64,000 nt of DNA from Niabella ginsenosidivorans. Its GTDB lineage: Bacteria > Bacteroidota > Bacteroidia > Chitinophagales > Chitinophagaceae. Location of the stretch: assembly GCF_001654455.1 (NCBI RefSeq), contig NZ_CP015772.1, forward strand, positions 5,332,001-5,396,000, given 5' to 3'. This document shows positions 35,110 through 43,417 of this stretch, in pieces. The notes below the pieces were generated by a model, which did not search any database, was not told the origin of the DNA, and worked only from the letters and a program-made list of their open reading frames with translations. Each line of letters opens with the position of its first letter. Positions within the stretch are counted from its first letter, which is position 1. A program made the translations under genes and the position numbers.

Positions 35110-36978
35110 ATGAGCAGGCTTAGTTTAAATTTTTGGAGACCAGCTGTAAGATATCTATTAAGTCTCCGTTTAACAGCATTATTATGCCTTTTGATGCTTA
35201 CTATTGTTGCTACGGCTCAATACCCCTCTCCGGCCGAAGAGGCGCAAGGGGTGAGGCACACCTATTGCAATCCCATCAATATAGATTATGGCTACACACC
35301 CATTCCCAATTTCAGCAAATGGGGAAGGCACCGCGCAACGGCAGATCCGGTGATCGTAAATTATAAGGGAGATTATTATTTGTTCAGCACCAACCAGTGG
35401 GGATATTGGTGGAGCAGTGACCTGCTGAACTGGAAGTTTATTTCAAAAAAATTCCTGCGGCCCTGGAACACCAATACCTATGATGAGCTCTGCGCCCCGG
35501 CAGTAGGGGTTGTGGGTGATACGATGCTGGTATTTGGTTCTACCTATACCCGGAATTTTACGCTCTGGATGAGCACCAATCCCAAAGCCAATGAGTGGAA
35601 ACCATTAGTGGATTCCTTTGAAATTGGCGGCTGGGACCCGGCATTTTTTACGGATGAAGATGCCCGCCCGGATGCTTCGGCTGGACGGGGACGGGTTTAT
35701 ATGTACAACGGCAGCAGTAATGTGTATCCCATTTATGGAATTGAGCTGAACCGGAAAACCTTTCAGCCCATTGGCACACGCAAGGAACTCTATTTTCTGC
35801 AAAGCTGGCGCTACGGCTGGCAGCGGTTTGGAGAATATTCAGATAATACCTTTTTAGACCCTTTTATTGAAGGTGCGTGGATGACCCGGCATAATGGAAA
35901 GTATTATTTACAATATGGCGCGCCAGGCACTGAGTTCAGCGGTTATGCCGATGGTGTGGTGGTGGGTGATACACCGTTGGGGCCCTTTACGCCACAATCG
36001 GATCCTTATAGCATGAAGGTGGGCGGCTTTATAAGAGGCGCGGGGCATGGCGCTACCTTCCAGGACAATTTTAAAAATTACTGGCATGTTTCTACGGGCA
36101 TCATTTCCGTAAAAAATACTTTTGAGCGCCGTATCGGTATCTGGCCGGCAGGGTTTGATAAAGACGGGCTGATGTACTGCAATACATCGTTCGGAGATTA
36201 CCCTACTTACCTGCCTTCCTCGCTGGATGGTGAAACGGGAGATACCATGCGCTCCCTTTTTACCGGATGGATGCTGCTGAACTATAACAAACCGGTACAG
36301 GTTTCTTCTACCCTGGGCGATTATACGCCCAACAATGCGGTGGATGAGCTGATAAAGACCTACTGGAGCGCAAAAACCGGCAAGAAAGGAGAGTGGATCC
36401 AGTCGGATCTGGGTACTGTGTCAACAATAAACGCGGTACAGATCAATTATGCAGACCAGGATGTGGCTCCCTATCACTTAGGAAAGATCAACAACCAGTA
36501 TCATCAGTATATGCTGTACTATTCAAAGGATGGCAGAAAGTGGACCGTGCTGGTTAATAAAAGCGCCAACAAAACAGATGTGCCCCATGATTATGTAGAA
36601 CTTGAAAAACCGGTACAGGCGCGTTTTATAAAGCTGGAGAACATCCATATGCCCACCGGTAAGTTTGCCATCAGCGGCCTGCGCGTTTTTGGCAATGGGA
36701 ACGGGGAAAAGCCCGGAGCCATAAAGGATTTTATCGTATTGCGTACAGAAAAGGATAAGCGCAGCGCCTATATAAAATGGCGGCCGGTTGATGATGCTTA
36801 TGCGTACAATATTTATTATGGTATTGCCCCGGATAAGCTGTACAACTGCATTATGGTGCATTCCAGTAATGAATACTGGATGAAAGCAATGGATGCGCAA
36901 AAAACCTATTATTATTGCATAGAAGCAATAAATGAGAACGGGGTAAGTGAAAGGAGTAAAGTCATTAAAGTAGAGTAA
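35110..36978 (+). CDS. GH43-like glycosidase with discoidin and fibronectin III domains
   Basis: A 622-residue secreted protein with a signal peptide (about residues 18-37, ending ATAQ). A five-bladed GH43-type propeller covers about 48-370, with the acidic triad Asp79 in ATADPVIV, Asp176 in GGWDPAFF and Glu254 in PFIEGAW. An F5/8-type C (CBM32-like) domain covers about 390-535, and a fibronectin III domain fills the end (SAYIKWRPVDDAYAYNIYYG). GH43 enzymes usually release arabinose, xylose or galactose, so this may trim side chains, or be a glucan-adapted member. It directly follows the GMC gene with no gap. Confidence 0.84.
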   Translation: MSRLSLNFWRPAVRYLLSLRLTALLCLLMLTIVATAQYPSPAEEAQGVRHTYCNPINIDYGYTPIPNFSKWGRHRATADPVIVNYKGDYYLFSTNQWGYWWSSDLLNWKFISKKFLRPWNTNTYDELCAPAVGVVGDTMLVFGSTYTRNFTLWMSTNPKANEWKPLVDSFEIGGWDPAFFTDEDARPDASAGRGRVYMYNGSSNVYPIYGIELNRKTFQPIGTRKELYFLQSWRYGWQRFGEYSDNTFLDPFIEGAWMTRHNGKYYLQYGAPGTEFSGYADGVVVGDTPLGPFTPQSDPYSMKVGGFIRGAGHGATFQDNFKNYWHVSTGIISVKNTFERRIGIWPAGFDKDGLMYCNTSFGDYPTYLPSSLDGETGDTMRSLFTGWMLLNYNKPVQVSSTLGDYTPNNAVDELIKTYWSAKTGKKGEWIQSDLGTVSTINAVQINYADQDVAPYHLGKINNQYHQYMLYYSKDGRKWTVLVNKSANKTDVPHDYVELEKPVQARFIKLENIHMPTGKFAISGLRVFGNGNGEKPGAIKDFIVLRTEKDKRSAYIKWRPVDDAYAYNIYYGIAPDKLYNCIMVHSSNEYWMKAMDAQKTYYYCIEAINENGVSERSKVIKVE

Positions 36979-36990
36979 ATTCGCTATAAC

Positions 36991-37070
36991 AGCACACAGA
37001 TTGCATGGGTTGTCACAGCATATTTTAGATCTGTGCAGGTCTGCGAAACCTGTGAGCAAAAATCATGGAG
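36991..37070. repeat. Degenerate CACAG/CTGCG intergenic repeat
   Basis: Short words such as CACAGATTG, TCACAGCA, GATCTGTGCAG, GTCTGCGAAACCTGTGAG form an imperfect dyad-rich element in the gap between two PUL genes. Similar sequence occurs at 52255-52420. It is non-coding. Confidence 0.35.
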
Positions 37071-37104
37071 ACTTAGTCAATTAATTTGAAAATTAAAATC
37101 GGAT

Positions 37105-37761
37105 ATGAAGAAAATCTACCTGTTTGTTTTATTGTTTTTTATTCCTGTAACCATACTATTGGCACAGGAAGCGCCTTTTTATAAAGATATCCAGCATTTT
37201 AAAGAACTGGACCGGCAAAATCCTCCTCCTAAAAATGCAATACTGTTCATAGGCAGCTCCTCCTTTACCAAGTGGACGGATGTAAGCGATTATTTTCCCG
37301 GTTATACCATTATTAACCGTGGTTTCGGAGGGTCTACATTAAAAGACCTGCTGTATTATTTTAATGACCTGGTGCCTGTTTATAAGCCCCGGCAAATTGT
37401 AATTTACTGCGGCGAAAATGACCTGGCCAATGATCAGACACCGGCGGATACTGTTGTCAGCCGTTTTAAACAATTATATGATCTTATCCGTAATTACAGC
37501 AAAAATGTGCCGGTGGCATATATTTCCATGAAGCCAAGCCCCAGCCGCGCACGGTTTTTACCAAAGTTTATAGCTGCCAATGCTGCTATAAAAGCATGTA
37601 TTCAGAAAGAAAAAAAGATCCGCTATATTGACGTATATGATCATATGCTGGGCCCCGATGGCGCTCCCGTACCGGGTATTTTTGTTAACGACAGCCTGCA
37701 TATGAACGCGGGGGGATACCATATCTGGCAGCAGGTTATTCAGCCCTATCTGAAAAAGTAG
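37105..37761 (+). CDS. SGNH/GDSL-family esterase, secreted
   Basis: A 218-residue SGNH hydrolase with a signal peptide (residues 1-20). The four family blocks are complete: Ser in ILFIGSSSFTKW, Gly in NRGFGGST, Asn in YCGENDLAND, and the Asp-His pair in NDSLHMNAGGYH. Such enzymes remove acyl groups, for example acetyl, from glycans. Between GH43-like and GH3 genes, it probably strips ester substituents from the PUL substrate in the periplasm. Confidence 0.88.
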   Translation: MKKIYLFVLLFFIPVTILLAQEAPFYKDIQHFKELDRQNPPPKNAILFIGSSSFTKWTDVSDYFPGYTIINRGFGGSTLKDLLYYFNDLVPVYKPRQIVIYCGENDLANDQTPADTVVSRFKQLYDLIRNYSKNVPVAYISMKPSPSRARFLPKFIAANAAIKACIQKEKKIRYIDVYDHMLGPDGAPVPGIFVNDSLHMNAGGYHIWQQVIQPYLKK

Positions 37762-37820
37762 GCAAATGTGCAAAACGGTATTCTAATGAACGATCCCCTG
37801 TAAAATAAAAAATCAAAATC

Positions 37821-40121
37821 ATGCGATACAAAAGATTGCTGCTTGTTCCTTTGGTGATAGCCATAGCGGTTGTAAGTGTTTATGCACAGCCCGGCGATGC
37901 AAAGATGAAGGGTTTCGTTAGCTCTTTAATGAGCAGGATGACCCTGGAGGAAAAAATAGGGCAATTAAATTTGCCAAGTGCAGGCGAGTTTACAACAGGA
38001 ACCGCTACCAATTCAGATATCGGTAAAAATGTGAAAGAAGGAAAAGTGGGCGGCCTTTTTAATATAAAAGGGGTCGCAAAAATAAAAGCCATCCAGAAAG
38101 TGGCGGTAGAAGAAAGCCGTATGAAAATTCCGCTGCTGTTTGGTATGGATGTAATCCATGGTTATGAAACTACTTTCCCGATCCCTTTAGGTCTTTCCTG
38201 TACCTGGAATATGCAATCTATAGAACAATCGGCACGCATTGCCGCTACGGAAGCCAGTGCCGATGGTATTTGCTGGACCTTCAGCCCGATGGTGGATCTT
38301 ACCCGTGATCCGCGCTGGGGAAGGGTTTCAGAAGGCAACGGGGAAGATCCCTACCTGGGAGCACAGATCGCCAAAGCTATGGTAACGGGTTACCAGGGAA
38401 ATTATGCGTCTAATACCAATATCATGGCCTGTGTAAAGCATTTTGCGTTATACGGAGCTGCGGAAGCCGGCAGGGATTATAACACGGTAGACATGAGCCA
38501 CCTGCGGATGTATAACGATTATTTTCCTCCTTACAAGGCAGCGGTGGATGCCGGCGCAGGAAGTGTTATGGCTTCCTTCAATGTGGTGGATGGCATACCC
38601 GCAACCGGCAACCGCTGGTTGCTGACAGATGTGCTGCGGAAGCAATGGGGCTTTAAAGGTTTTGTAGTAAGCGATTATACGGGTATCAATGAAATGATCG
38701 ATCATGGAATGGGCGATCTGCAGGCGGTTTCTGCACTGGCATTAAAGGCAGGTGTGGATATGGATATGGTGGGGGAAGGATTCCTGAAAACATTGAAAAA
38801 ATCCCTTGACGAAAAAAAGATCACACTGGCTGAAATAGAAGCTGCCTGCAGAAGCGTGCTGGAGGCAAAATATAAATTAGGTTTATTTGCGGATCCTTAT
38901 AAATATTGTAATGAAGAGCGCGCCAAAACAGAAATTTTTACCCCGGAGCACCGGAAAATAGCCCGGCAGGTTGCAGCAGAAAGTTTCGTGCTGTTAAAAA
39001 ATACTCCTGCCCCTGAAGGGGATGGGATATTACCTTTAAAGAAAGCAGGCAGGATAGCGCTCATTGGTCCCCTGGCCGATGCAGCCAACAATATGGCCGG
39101 AACCTGGAGCGTGGCAACGGTACAGGACCGGTCGGTTTCCGTTTTGGCCGGGTTAAAAGAAGTGCTGGGGAGTAAGGGCGAGATCTTATATGCAAAAGGA
39201 TGCAATCTGGATGCTGATCCGGCAATGGAAGAAAGGGCTACACTGTTTGGCAAGACGCTGAACCGCGACAGCCGCTCACCGGAAGCAATGAAGGCCGAAG
39301 CGCTGCAAATTGCAGGCAATGCCGATGTGATCATAGCAGCCATGGGAGAATCTGCAGAGATGAGCGGGGAAAGCAGCAGCCGGTCCGATCTGAATATCCC
39401 GGAAATTCAGCAGGATCTTTTGGCCGCGCTGGTAAAAACAGGAAAACCGGTAGTGTTGGTTTTATTTACAGGGCGCCCGCTGACACTGGGCTGGGAAGAT
39501 AAAAATGTGCCGGCTATTTTGAATGTATGGTTCGGCGGCTCTGAAGCGGGAACAGCCATTGCGGATGTTTTGTTTGGGGATGTAACCCCTTCAGGAAAAC
39601 TGACCATGACCTTCCCGCAGAATGTTGGGCAGGTTCCGTTGTACTACGCGCATCTGAATACAGGGCGTCCGCTGGGAGAGGGCAAATGGTTCCAGAAATT
39701 CCGCTCCAATTACCTGGATGTATCCAATGACCCGCTATATCCTTTTGGGTACGGATTAAGCTATACCTCCTTCAATTATAGCGATCTTCAGTTAAGCAGC
39801 ACTTCACTCAAAGGCAACCAAACTCTGCAGGCAAGCGTTACACTGACCAATAAAGGTAAATACGATGGTGCAGAAGTGGTGCAATTGTATATTCGCGATA
39901 AAGTGGGAAGTATTTCAAGACCCGTAAAGGAATTAAAAGGATTTCAGAAGGTGCTGCTCAAAGCAGGAGAAGCAAAAACAATTACGTTCAGGATTACACC
40001 AGAGGACCTGAAATTTTACAACAGCCGGCTGAAATATGATTGGGAAACCGGGGATTTTGAAATAATGATCGGCGGCAACTCAAGGGATGTAAAAACGGCA
40101 ACGGTGCATTGGGAACGGTAA
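37821..40121 (+). CDS. GH3 beta-glucosidase (BglX type)
   Basis: A 766-residue periplasmic beta-glucosidase with a signal peptide (residues 1-22). It has the GH3 N-terminal barrel (GMDVIHGYETTFPIPLGLS, nucleophile Asp285 in VVSDYTGINEM), the GH3 C-terminal domain with the likely acid/base glutamate in GESAEMSGESSSRSDL, and the fibronectin-like C-terminal domain (YPFGYGLSYTSFNY onward). It would turn short beta-gluco-oligosaccharides into glucose. GH3 next to GH144 enzymes is the known arrangement for beta-1,2-glucan use in Bacteroides, as I recall. It is the last PUL 1 gene. Confidence 0.95.
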   Translation: MRYKRLLLVPLVIAIAVVSVYAQPGDAKMKGFVSSLMSRMTLEEKIGQLNLPSAGEFTTGTATNSDIGKNVKEGKVGGLFNIKGVAKIKAIQKVAVEESRMKIPLLFGMDVIHGYETTFPIPLGLSCTWNMQSIEQSARIAATEASADGICWTFSPMVDLTRDPRWGRVSEGNGEDPYLGAQIAKAMVTGYQGNYASNTNIMACVKHFALYGAAEAGRDYNTVDMSHLRMYNDYFPPYKAAVDAGAGSVMASFNVVDGIPATGNRWLLTDVLRKQWGFKGFVVSDYTGINEMIDHGMGDLQAVSALALKAGVDMDMVGEGFLKTLKKSLDEKKITLAEIEAACRSVLEAKYKLGLFADPYKYCNEERAKTEIFTPEHRKIARQVAAESFVLLKNTPAPEGDGILPLKKAGRIALIGPLADAANNMAGTWSVATVQDRSVSVLAGLKEVLGSKGEILYAKGCNLDADPAMEERATLFGKTLNRDSRSPEAMKAEALQIAGNADVIIAAMGESAEMSGESSSRSDLNIPEIQQDLLAALVKTGKPVVLVLFTGRPLTLGWEDKNVPAILNVWFGGSEAGTAIADVLFGDVTPSGKLTMTFPQNVGQVPLYYAHLNTGRPLGEGKWFQKFRSNYLDVSNDPLYPFGYGLSYTSFNYSDLQLSSTSLKGNQTLQASVTLTNKGKYDGAEVVQLYIRDKVGSISRPVKELKGFQKVLLKAGEAKTITFRITPEDLKFYNSRLKYDWETGDFEIMIGGNSRDVKTATVHWER

Positions 40122-40324
40122 ATACAACGTGTTGACTATTTTTATCAGCAGCATTTTTATAATATTACCTGACCTGTTTTAATGCTTGGTTATTCTTATA
40201 TTTATTAAATTATTTTTTTATATGGCCTTTCAATAAATTTTCTGGATATATTATCATAAAATAACTGCCAGTAAGAGATAATAAGGCTGAATTCATTTTC
40301 TTAAAGTAACCCGGGTTGCTGTAA

Positions 40325-41185
40325 TTACAGGGTAGGTTTTAACCGGTCAATAAGCTCTCTGGTAACGGGCCTGGAATAGCGGACTTCTTTAAAACCGCCG
40401 TTATCATCTCTGGCCAGGGATGTGGTGTTATAGGTGTGTTTGTATATATATTCTAAATTTTTCCTGAAAATGTCATGCAATTGATTATAGCTGTAATGGA
40501 CATTGTTATTGATTTCATAAACGGCGGTGGTCAATCCGGTATAGGCTGCATTTAACCGCTGGCCGGGAGTACCGTGATGATTGGGGGAGGAAAAAGCATA
40601 ATCACCGGAACTGTAAATAGCCGTATAATAGGTCTGAATCTGTTTCCAATACCATTGTTTTTCCAGTCCCATGTAATACCCGGAGAAGAAATCAGCTTCC
40701 AGTTCCCGTTCCGTATTGTTGGCGTAATTTGCCCAGCCCAGCCTGAACTGAACTTCATGCCCCCATTCATGAGCCAGCACACCGTCAACAGGTAAAGGAG
40801 ATACTTCATTGGGAGAAATGACGCTGAACCGGTTAACCATATAGTAGAATAAATAATATCCAAAATAAATATTGCCATTGGCAAGCGCATAAGCATTACG
40901 GTAAGCGTCTGAAGGCTCAAAAAGCAGCGAAACAGTAGCCGGAACCTGGTTCCAGAAATTCCGTTGTATGGATACCTCCTGGGCAAGAAATTTATTATTC
41001 TGCGCTTCCTTAAAGGTGAACGTGCCCGGGGAGCCAACAGTACCTGAATTTTTGTAGCCGGCCGCATAACCCAGGCAACCATTAAAGTCTTTCTCGTTGT
41101 CTGATGCCGGGTGCTCTTTGGAACAATTTAAACAAGCAAAAGTAATTAAGAACAGCAACCAATAGGTAGTGGAACTTTTCTTCAT
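40325..41185 (-). CDS. Putative zinc metallopeptidase lipoprotein
   Basis: A 286-residue lipoprotein with lipobox ACLNC. The zinc motif HEWGHEVQF (HExxH form) stands near residue 140, with a downstream ERELEADFFSGYYMG that may give the third ligand, as in neutral zinc metallopeptidases. It lies alone on the minus strand between the two PULs. Substrate unknown. Its membrane anchor places it in the periplasm or at the surface. Confidence 0.75.
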   Translation of the reverse strand: MKKSSTTYWLLFLITFACLNCSKEHPASDNEKDFNGCLGYAAGYKNSGTVGSPGTFTFKEAQNNKFLAQEVSIQRNFWNQVPATVSLLFEPSDAYRNAYALANGNIYFGYYLFYYMVNRFSVISPNEVSPLPVDGVLAHEWGHEVQFRLGWANYANNTERELEADFFSGYYMGLEKQWYWKQIQTYYTAIYSSGDYAFSSPNHHGTPGQRLNAAYTGLTTAVYEINNNVHYSYNQLHDIFRKNLEYIYKHTYNTTSLARDDNGGFKEVRYSRPVTRELIDRLKPTL

Positions 41186-41542
41186 AAAACTATTTTAATT
41201 GTAAAGAATAAATGGTGTCCGGAAACCAGCCTGCCCTTTTGCAGGATACTTCAGGTACCAAAAATAACGGGGAACTTGTCAAAACAGTCTGTTGTATGCG
41301 TTACAAATAGTAACAGGAATGGAGTACAAAAGGTATACAATGCCCATTCGGTCTACTTTTATAGGAGCATGCTAACCGGGCCGGTAAAAATGTCAGGCCC
41401 GGGCTGTCAATATAGTAATCGAAATAAAGCTTGTATTGCTGTGTATTTATCCAGCTTGCGGACCCGGGAAAATTGCACCTGTTCCGGCTAAAGGATATTA
41501 CCTGTATCGGAGCACTCGCTTTCTACTTCCCCTTTTACTATA

Positions 41543-41550
41543 TATATTTG
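41543..41550 (+). promoter_or_regulatory. -7 promoter element TATATTTG of PUL 2
   Basis: Same octamer as in front of the PUL 1 sigma gene, here only 11 bases before the ATG at 41562, so the leader is very short. Confidence 0.55.
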
Positions 41551-41561
41551 TGTGCGATTGT

Positions 41562-42161
41562 ATGTTTGAGCAAAAACAACTGGACGGATCGGCCATTGAA
41601 AAATGGAAACTGCTGATTGCAAAGGATGACCAGCGGGCCTTCAGGGACCTGTTCAATCTGTTTGCGGAACGCCTCACTGCATTTTCCTATTCTATTACAA
41701 GAAACAGGGATGCTGCATCAGAAGTGCTGGATACGGTATTTATCAAACTTTGGAAAAACAGAAGATCGCTTGCGGATGTTCAAAACCTTACGATTTATCT
41801 TTATGCCGCGGTAAAGAACGCCTCATTGAATTATCTGGCACGTAAGGCAAATGAAAACCAGACCCAACCTTTCGATTTTATCAATATACAGCTAACCCAT
41901 GACGAGCTGCCCGATCAAAAGCTTATTTCTGCGGAAATATTTGAGAAAATAAAAAAAGCGGTGGACGAATTACCCACCCGGTGTAAAATGATCTTTAAGC
42001 TGGTAAGAGAAGATGGATTGAAATATAAGGAGGTAGCCCGGGTGCTGAATATTTCTGAAAATACCGTAGATGCACAAATGGTTATTGCTGTTAAAAGGAT
42101 CGGAGCAAGCGTAAGGCATTATTTCGATTATTTTCCGGGGCGGTTTCAAAAAAAACAATAA
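41562..42161 (+). CDS. ECF RNA polymerase sigma factor of PUL 2
   Basis: A 199-residue ECF sigma factor. Region 2 (FRDLFNLFAERLTAFSYSI, DTVFIKLWKNR) and region 4 (LPTRCKMIFKLVREDGLKYK, ISENTVDAQM) are complete. Region 4 is almost the same as in the PUL 1 sigma factor. The frame extends to 41436, but that part contains the promoter, so ATG 41562 is chosen. FecR, SusC and SusD genes follow in order. Confidence 0.93.
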   Translation: MFEQKQLDGSAIEKWKLLIAKDDQRAFRDLFNLFAERLTAFSYSITRNRDAASEVLDTVFIKLWKNRRSLADVQNLTIYLYAAVKNASLNYLARKANENQTQPFDFINIQLTHDELPDQKLISAEIFEKIKKAVDELPTRCKMIFKLVREDGLKYKEVARVLNISENTVDAQMVIAVKRIGASVRHYFDYFPGRFQKKQ

Positions 42162-42216
42162 TTCTTTTAGGGTGTAATTTCATTCTGACTGTCTTTATGG
42201 TTAGCAAAGCCATAGA

Positions 42217-43323
42217 GTGAGGGACCGGTTGGCCATATTATTATCAAGAAAATTATCTGGGGAAGCCAGTAATGAAGAACTAAAGGAGCTCGAGGACTGG
42301 ATCAGGGAGCACCCGGAAGATCATTACTGGATCGATACAATGGAGCTGTTCTGGTACAATCCTACCAGTTCCGATTTTTCAGATCTGAACCTGGAAGCGC
42401 ATATCCGGTATATTTTCAACCAGGCAGAAAAAGAAAGCGCTGAATTGCCGGAACAGGAAGGGGTGGTCTCAAAAAAGAAAAGATCCTATTCGGCAACGTG
42501 GATAAAATGGTCTGCTGTGGCAGCAACCCTTATCATCCTTGCAACAGGCGGGCTCTACCTGGCAGGAAAGCAAGGCTTCCTGTTTAACCGTACTAAAAAT
42601 ACAGAAAGTGAAATAGCAACTACTGGCGGTACCCGGTCACAAATAGTATTACCGGATGGCTCAAAAGTATGGTTAAATGCTTCCAGTAAGCTGCTGTATA
42701 ATAAAAAATTCAATGACACTTTAAGAGAAGTTTTTCTGGATGGCGAGGCCTTTTTTGATGTCCGTAAAGACCCGGCAAGACCGTTCATTGTACATACGGC
42801 AGATATAGACATCAGGGTGCTGGGCACGGCATTTAATGTAAAATCGTATAAAGAGGATGCCACAGTGGAAACGACCCTGATCCATGGGTTGGTAAGGGTC
42901 ATTAACAAAACAGAGCAGAATGCTTCAGAGGTCATCCTGCATCCCAAAGAAAAGCTGGTATTCCGCAAACCCGGCACAAAAGATCCTGTACCGGAAAGCA
43001 GTGCATCCACTGCACCGGTCACCCGTCCTTTACCGGATTATACGGTTTCCAGGATCTTACCGGTAAATTCGGATTCTGTTTTTGCAGAAACTGCCTGGGT
43101 CAACAACCAGCTTTTGTTTGACGGGGACCGGTTTAAAGATCTTGCCGTGAAAATGGAGCGCTGGTTTGATGTAACCATCTCTTTTGAAGACAGCAGCGTT
43201 GCCAGCTATCGCCTGAGCGGGGCCTTTGAAGATGAAACCATTAACCAGGCGCTTGGCGCGTTACAGCAGATCGCATCCTTTCATTATAAAATAAAAGACA
43301 AACATGTAATAATAAGTAAATAA
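42217..43323 (+). CDS. FecR-family anti-sigma factor of PUL 2
   Basis: A 368-residue anti-sigma factor with the cytoplasmic part (LLSRKLSGEASNEELKEL) at residues 8-60, a membrane helix at about 93-110, the FecR domain at about 130-235 (VLPDGSKVWLNASSKLLY, VLGTAFNVKSY) and DUF4974 at the end. GTG 42217 is the likely start. Same architecture as the PUL 1 copy, but the sequences have diverged more than the sigma factors. Confidence 0.92.
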   Translation: MRDRLAILLSRKLSGEASNEELKELEDWIREHPEDHYWIDTMELFWYNPTSSDFSDLNLEAHIRYIFNQAEKESAELPEQEGVVSKKKRSYSATWIKWSAVAATLIILATGGLYLAGKQGFLFNRTKNTESEIATTGGTRSQIVLPDGSKVWLNASSKLLYNKKFNDTLREVFLDGEAFFDVRKDPARPFIVHTADIDIRVLGTAFNVKSYKEDATVETTLIHGLVRVINKTEQNASEVILHPKEKLVFRKPGTKDPVPESSASTAPVTRPLPDYTVSRILPVNSDSVFAETAWVNNQLLFDGDRFKDLAVKMERWFDVTISFEDSSVASYRLSGAFEDETINQALGALQQIASFHYKIKDKHVIISK

Positions 43324-43417
43324 AAGCCGGAAAATGCTGCAACATTAACCGGCTGTAAGATAAACGGAACGCCGTTAGAGAACGGGTTCCTATTTGTTTA
43401 ACTCTAAAAGTAAATGT

